Below are positions 58,979 to 64,000 of a stretch of 64,000 bases of DNA, in pieces. Origin of the DNA: Mesostigma viride (Eukaryota; Streptophyta; Mesostigmatophyceae; Mesostigmatales; Mesostigmataceae); assembly GCA_009746045.1 (NCBI GenBank), contig RPFO01000782.1, forward strand, positions 62,001-126,000. Reading direction: 5' to 3'. The stretch's first letter is position 1. Each line of letters begins with the position of its first letter. A model generated the notes under the pieces. The model saw only the letters and a list, made by a program, of their open reading frames with translations. It made no database searches and was not told the DNA's origin. Position numbers and translations under genes: made by a program.

Positions 58979-59623
58979 CATGGCTCACTTCACCGTGGAC
59001 GTCGACTGGACCCTGGCCCAGCAACAACGGCGACGGGAGCTATGGCCGACCTACCTCCAGCTCCGGCAGACCAAGGCGGGCCACCCGGTGTACTGGAAGG
59101 GGGCGGCCATCTACGTCGGCCACAAGCCCTGGCACGCGACCCCCTCGACCACCGCGGCCCCAGCGACTCCAGAAGCCCCAGCCTAGGGGAATACAGCAGC
59201 AGTAGTGTAGACTAGTTAGACAGTGGCCTTGTACATGCCCGCCTACTACAGGCACTATACCAGCTGAGGCCTAGCATTTTTAGTTATGTACATGTGTGCC
59301 TATGATGAGCCACCCTCCAGATGATGCCTCGCTTTATTTTTAGTATGCAGTGCCCATGCAGGGAGTCACTCAGTGCTGAGAAGCCATGCCCTAGCTCTTG
59401 TATAGCCATGATGATCTTCCCCCACATGACATGCTCCCCCTTAGCTGGGCATAGCGTGATAGATCATGAGGGTGCAGGTGCCCTGGTGCACCTAGAGCAA
59501 GGGTAGCTTACATTCCCACCCTTGCATGAAGTAGCCTAGAATGTATTAAAAGCCATATGCCCCTTCTCAGGGATATGTGCTACAGATGCTCCCAACGGAG
59601 TAATGTTTCTAATTAATTAATTA
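58979..59623 (+). mobile_element. ORF1-only LINE-type element, 5'-truncated, with target duplication
   Basis: ATGGCTCTGTA at 58968-58978 and 59624-59634 flanks the element. It contains only the last part of ORF1 (58984-59186: TLAQQQRRRELWPTYLQLRQ and on to a stop), the complete 3' untranslated region, CATATGCCCCTTCTC, CTCCCAACGGAG and an AATTAATTAATTAATT tail. It is the inverse, near-identical partner of 57203-57832. Confidence 0.85.
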
Positions 59624-59713
59624 ATGGCTCTGTATATAGGTTTATAGCTGGGCGTTTGCTTTGGTTTGAGTGATTTTACTCTGCTGTATAAGTAATTATA
59701 TTTTTAATAGTAG

Positions 59714-60560
59714 TATATATTCATTGAGAATGATAGATTACGGAGGTGAGATGGGCATGCAACATAAGGAAAACCCCGATAACTGGGACTGTCTGAAGAG
59801 TATATATATTTATTCCATACCGCTCTCCTCCGGGTGGTGTGTGCCATGGTTCGGTCGGTCTTTCCCCACTCCACCATTAAGTGCGAGGACGCGGATGGGG
59901 CCGCCCTCTACTCACCCAACCACCGCCCCGACATTACCGTGCTTGACTACGACGGGCAGGGTTGCCACCTGCTCATCGATGTCTCCGTGGCTCGGCCGCT
60001 TTCCGGTCGCCACATCCTCCGGGCGGCTGTGGATGCCGGCGCTGCTGCCGCTGTGGCTGAGCGCGACAAGTTTGCCTCCTACGGCAATGTGGGGCCCCAC
60101 CGGGTCATCCCCTTTGTCCTTGAGGAGTTCGGGGCCATGGGCCCCAAGACAGCGGAGTTTTTCCACGAGTGCTGCCAGCGCCGTGAAGACCGCCTCGACC
60201 TCGAGGGTCAGACCGCCCCGTGGTCGGCCCGCACGTGGTCCTCGTATTGGCGGCAGCGTCTGTCACTCGCCCTCACTCGCACCGTGGCTGATGTGTTATT
60301 CCGCCGCACCCGGGCCGACTTTGTCGCGACCCATGCGGTCTAGATTCCTTCCAGGCCTGCATGGTGGGCCGGCAGCGCTGTTGCTGCGTGTAGTTTTGTG
60401 ATGTATAGTTAGTTGTACCTTGTGCCGCTGGCGTGATCCTTGGATGTCTGTGTCAGATTACTATTAATTTCTTCAGGGTTATTCTCCCAGTTCTCGGGTT
60501 TTTCCTTATGTTGCATGCCTATCTCACCTCCGTAATCTATCATTCTCAATGAATATATAT
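59714..60560. repeat. Unit with ~75-bp terminal inverted repeats around a LINE endonuclease ORF
   Basis: The left arm (about 59714-59790) starts TATATATTCATTGAGAATGA and includes GATTACGGAGGTGAGATGGG; the right arm (about 60484-60560) is its inverse with a few mismatches, ending TCATTCTCAATGAATATATA. The arms enclose 59834-60343. Whether this is one mobile unit or two inverted fragments is not clear. Confidence 0.75.
59834..60343 (+). CDS. LINE-type restriction-like endonuclease domain ORF
   Basis: An intact 169-codon frame. It has YSPNHRPDITVLDYDGQGC followed by HLLIDVSV: an RPD then, 15 residues on, a second Asp in a hydrophobic strand, which fits the PDx(12-15)D core of restriction-like endonucleases found at the C-terminus of R2/NeSL/Dualen-type LINEs. 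A basic/acidic helix AVAERDKFASYGNV and a FVLEEFGAMGP stretch follow, and the end is SLALTRTVADVLFRRTRADF. In those elements the domain nicks target DNA to prime reverse transcription. The reverse transcriptase part is absent, so this is a 3' fragment or a free-standing domain. The ATG at 59834 may be incidental. The family assignment is from motif spacing. Confidence 0.6.
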   Translation: MVCAMVRSVFPHSTIKCEDADGAALYSPNHRPDITVLDYDGQGCHLLIDVSVARPLSGRHILRAAVDAGAAAAVAERDKFASYGNVGPHRVIPFVLEEFGAMGPKTAEFFHECCQRREDRLDLEGQTAPWSARTWSSYWRQRLSLALTRTVADVLFRRTRADFVATHAV

Positions 60561-60833
60561 TTAGGACCTGGCAGAAGGTTATACCAGCTACAAACCCCAA
60601 GTCCATTGGGAAGATGCGTGTGAAGAAATATGGCACACATGCTGGTCCGGGCCGTATAAGTTAGCTTTGGTTTCGGCAAAGTGATCCATACCCAGACTTC
60701 TGGACAGCCAAATTTCTACAAAATAAATAGATCTACCCACTAGTTAGTTGAGCAAATACGGGCCGTTAGTTTGTGGAGAATGCAGAGGAAGAAGAAATTG
60801 TCCGGCACCCAAGCACTCAGCATTTCAACCTCT

Positions 60834-62991
60834 TCATTTGGTGTCAGCGTGATGAAGTAAAAAGCCACACATTGTGGCCACCGCTTCACCACGCAGGCGG
60901 CAACGCCTTGAGGCCGTATCGACTTGCACTTCCACGAAGCCCCCACGGGTGGATGCCTGCATTGACAAGAGCATGATAGCAGGAACGACAGAAAAACTGT
61001 GAATTATTGAGGCAATGGAGCAAATCAAATACTACTAGGAGGGGCATGCATCATTTCTCACTTTGAGTGGCATGGAGGAGGGACATGGTGCGGTTCCAAC
61101 TGAACAGGTGATTCGACTAAATTTATAGAGGCAGACACTTGGAAGCCGCAGCTTCTCGCCATGCTCAAGACCAGCCTGCAGGCTAATCGTGCAGCAAACC
61201 CTGCCCTGCCCACCTGGAAGCCGCACAGGGTGTCGCGCTGCAGCCTGTCTGCCCAGTAGGGCCCTGTTGTGCAGAACGCGCTGCCCGTGACGGGGTCCTC
61301 GTCGATGCCTGCGTTGGGCGCAAAGAAGCGCTGCACGAAGTCGTGCGTGCCGTTTGTGGCTGCACCCGCCTCGCAGGGGGCGTCGCGCGCCGTCAGGGTC
61401 ACGCCCCGACAGTCGCCGATCGCCCGCAGCTGCGCCCAGTCGACGTGCAACTCGCGCACGGCTTGTTCGGACGGGCACACCACCTGCGGCGCCGGGATGG
61501 TTGTCGGCGTGCAGGCACCACGCGCAGCACATGTGCATCGGCGTGTGTGCGGCAGCAAGGGGAGACAAGCAAGCAGGCACGGCGGTGGTCGGCTCTCAGG
61601 TTCCAGCAGCCAGGATATAGCGAACTAGCCTTCCACACAGCGACCCTCACCAGGCGCATGAGCAATGCAGTCACTATCAAGCCGTCCAGCTGCCCTCACC
61701 ATGAAGTCGTCCAGGGTGCTCTTGGAGACCGACAGCATTTCCAGCTGAGGGAACGCCCCCTGCAGGCGCGACCTGGGGGTGGGCGCCATCCGACCCATCC
61801 AGCCAGGAGTTGGGGGGGTTGGGGGGGTAACACAAGGGATGGCGCACAGGCCAGGCGTATGGTTGCATGTAGTCAGCGTACTGCACACGGTACACTACTA
61901 TAGATCGCGGTACTGCACATGCTTTACTGCTATACAGCATGGTACTGCGCATGCTATTCTGCTTTTGAGACCATACATGGAAGCAGAGAGCCCCTCATCC
62001 AGGCCCTGCAGGCCCTGCAGGCCGTGCAGGCCATGCAGGCCATGCAGGCCATGCAGGCCATGCAGGCCATGCAGGCCATGCAGGCCATGCAGGCCATGCA
62101 GGCCATGCAGGCCATGCAGGCCATGCAGGCCATGCAGGCCATGCAGGCCATGCAGGCCATGCAGGCCATGCAGGCCATGCAGGCCATGCAGGCCATGCAT
62201 GCCATGCAGGCCATGCAGGCCATGCATGCCATGCATGCCATGCATGCCATGCATGCCATGCATGCCATGCATGCCATGCATGCCATGCATGCCATGCATG
62301 CCATGCATGCCATGCATGCCATGCATGCCATGCATGCCATGCATGCCATGCATGCCATGCATGCCATGCATGCCATGCATGCCATGCATGCCATGCATGC
62401 CATGCATGCCATGCATGCCATGCACGCCATGCATGCCATGCACGCCATGCATGCCATGCACGCCATGCATGCCATGCACGCCATGCAGCATATGACTGAC
62501 ATGCTGGTCATGACTGACATGCCGGTTACAGCCACGCGGGCACGCGGGCGCACAGCCATGTGGTGCCCCATCAGCACCGCCCACAGGTAGAACCAACGAG
62601 ACAATAAGCCCTGGCAACAAATGATGGGGTATAAAACCAGAGGCTGGCCTCCTGCCTCGTGGAGGAGGGAGGGGCGAGGTGGCGTGTGGGGAGCGGTGGA
62701 GGGAGGGGAGAGGTGGTGGGAGGGGAGCGGCGGTGGGAGGGGGTGGTGGTGGGAGGGGAGCTGCCCCCGCCCTGCTCTAGTGGTGCTTGCGGGCAGCAGC
62801 AGCGGCCTTCACCTACCTGGCCTCCTCTGCAGGTGCACCCTCGTGCATGGGGAAGTCCAGCTCAATGGCGCCACCGCCAGATGGCGCCGCGCGCGCGATT
62901 AGCAGCCCGCTCAGGGTGTGGAAGCGAACGCAGCACGCGCCAGCGTCAGGGACGCACAGGGAGCGGTCTCGGCCAATCAGCACGTGCGCGG
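60834..62991 (-). CDS. PhzF-family isomerase/epimerase-like protein, 3' four exons
   Basis: Minus-strand exons 62991-62817, 61772-61700, 61483-61214 and 60956-60834 join in phase with GT/AG borders. The product reads [33 protein letters not shown] and [18 protein letters not shown], then [20 protein letters not shown], then VVCPSEQAV and the diagnostic [20 protein letters not shown], and the C-terminal [20 protein letters not shown] with a stop at 60834. These match the second half of the phenazine-biosynthesis PhzF fold (two-domain diaminopimelate-epimerase-like, acting by proton shuttling); the substrate is unknown. The N-terminal exons with the catalytic Glu and the CGHATLA motif were not found and probably lie past 64000. 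Introns hold a 9-bp minisatellite and, upstream, a tetranucleotide array. Confidence 0.85.
62000..62488. repeat. 9-bp minisatellite, about 54 units, in a PhzF-gene intron
   Basis: ATGCAGGCC units (62000-62210) switch to ATGCATGCC units (62210-62420), and at the end ATGCATGCC alternates with ATGCACGCC. It lies between the exons at 62817 and 61772. The middle block is alternating purine-pyrimidine in large part. Confidence 0.95.
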
Positions 62992-63018
62992 CTGGTCACG
63001 GGCGCAAGCCAAGTGTTG

Positions 63019-63288
63019 GTGTTGGTAGGTAGGTAGGTAGGTAGGTAGGTAGGTAGGTAGGTAGGTGGGTAGGTAGGTAGGTAGGTAGGTAGGTAGGTAG
63101 GTGGGTGGGTGGGTGGGTGGGTGGGTGGGTGGGTGGGTGGGTGGGTGGGTGGGTGGGTGGGTGGGTGGGTGGGTGGGTGGGTGGGTGGGTGGGTGGGTGG
63201 GTGGGTGGGTGGGTGGGTGGGTGGGTGGGTGGGTGGGTGGGTGGGTGGGTGGGTAGGTAGGTAGGTAGGTAGGTAGGTAGGTAGGTAG
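63019..63288. repeat. (GGTA)n/(GGTG)n tetranucleotide array
   Basis: GGTA repeats, then about 40 GGTG repeats, then GGTA repeats again, about 270 bp. It sits just 5' of the first recognised PhzF exon on the minus strand, so most likely in an intron. Confidence 0.95.
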
Positions 63289-63797
63289 ATTTGAGGTGGG
63301 GGAGATTGGCAGAGGTGCTGGGTAAGAGGGAGAGTAGGGAGGGGGCACCCGCACGAAATGATATATATATATAGGCAGGATGACACGACCATTAAATGTG
63401 TGAAGGGTGCCCAGGGTGTGCCAGCCATGGCTGGAGAGCCCCAGGGGTGTGTGCACATACCCAAGTTGATGTGTGCGCCACCATCATGCACAAACAAACC
63501 GTCGTCCGGTGACGGGCAACGGAACCAGTGCAAGGGCCGCACATGCCAAGACACGGGCACTGGGAATGGTCCGCGGTGCCCTGCCCTTCCCCCAAGCTAA
63601 TGCCGCCGCCCGTACTGCCCCCTTCGCAGGTAAGGGTACACTTGTCCAAGCACACAAAGGGTACATGAACACCGCCACCATCGAACCAAACATGAACAAA
63701 CAGTTATGGCACCCACCACCATCCGGGCCAGCAGGCGTGACGCCCACGGGACCTGTTGGAACCTGTGTGTTGTGTGTGTGGTCACTATAGCATCGTT
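63289..63797. other. Interval without a supported exon
   Basis: The minus strand should lead toward the missing PhzF 5' exons, but no CGHATLA-type or N-terminal PhzF sequence was found here. Short open frames only. Confidence 0.35.
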
Positions 63798-63856
63798 GTG
63801 TGTGTGTGTGTTCACTAAGTATCGTTGTGTGTGTGTGTGTGTTCACTAGAGTATAG

Positions 63857-63947
<91 letters not shown>

Positions 63948-63948
63948 C
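63798..63948. repeat. (GT)n microsatellite
   Basis: Three GT blocks separated by TCACTA-containing interruptions; the longest, 63859-63942, is uninterrupted. Confidence 0.95.
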
Positions 63949-64000
63949 GTGCGTGGGGGCGGCGTGGAGGTGGTGAGGGGGTGGGGTGGGGTGGGGAAAC

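Noticed and set aside
61779-62620. Open frames with MQA/MHA, PCR/CMP and HGM repeats
   Set aside because: They are the 9-bp minisatellite read in different frames on both strands, within an intron of the PhzF gene.
63019-63288. Telomere-type repeat
   Set aside because: GGTA/GGTG tetranucleotides are not the TTTAGGG-type or TTAGGG-type telomere repeat and lie internally beside a gene.
62946-63560. Frame with a long PTHP repeat
   Set aside because: It is the GGTG/GGTA tetranucleotide array read on the minus strand; it lacks any PhzF motif and overlaps the intron.
63440-63560. Possible upstream PhzF exon (PLHWFRCPSPDDGLFVHDGG)
   Set aside because: A GTATGT donor follows, but the sequence lacks CGHATLA and does not match the expected N-terminal PhzF part; the phase is unverified.

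Overview
The window reads as nuclear DNA of a eukaryote, most likely a green alga (chlorophyte). The reasons are GC-rich coding exons split by many introns of roughly 0.2-1.3 kb with GT/AG borders, abundant TG/GC-rich simple repeats inside introns, and a mixture of copia, LINE and piggyBac-like elements with no bacterial-type gene organisation. The lineage is an inference; no ribosomal or organellar marker is present.

Layout. Bases 1-13250 are a transposon graveyard: the 3' half of a Ty1/copia pol gene (1-1847), a decayed piggyBac-type transposase (3379-4657), a 5'-truncated LINE with a perfect 11-bp target duplication (4703-5991), two diverged non-autonomous elements bounded by TTAA and matching terminal inverted repeats (6249-8533 and 10529-12441), and between and beside them LINE-type pieces, including an element that carries only an ORF1-like gene (about 8534-10200). 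Bases 13250-17450 hold one plausible single-exon gene (13987-14589, minus) and a MITE (15011-15469). Bases 18286-25322 hold a ten-exon gene for a TPR protein of about 420 residues, reconstructed exon by exon with matching phases.

Bases 25998-46988 are one tandem satellite: a 36-bp unit repeated about 580 times. Its centre (29.86-44.54 kb) is almost uniform and its two flanks are diverged. Nearly all variation falls in one 16-bp half of the unit; the other 20 bp are almost invariant even where the array is breaking down. This is the most striking object in the window.

Bases 47000-60700 return to mobile elements: a foldback element, further ORF1-only LINE copies (one nearly identical pair in inverted orientation, 57203-59623), LINE ORF2 fragments, and a LINE-type restriction-like-endonuclease ORF inside a terminal-inverted-repeat unit (59714-60560). 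In the middle lies a gene for a low-complexity, probably nuclear protein with two RKPN motifs (53843-55960). Bases 60834-62991 (minus) are the 3' exons of a PhzF-family isomerase gene whose introns carry large 9-bp and 4-bp repeat expansions; its 5' exons lie beyond the window or were not found.

Two relationships tie the mobile elements together. The ORF1-only elements share their last ~40 bp with the ORF2-bearing LINEs, which suggests they are copied by LINE reverse transcriptase. The TTAA-bounded DNA elements sit in the (TTAA/AATTA)-rich tails that LINE insertion leaves behind.
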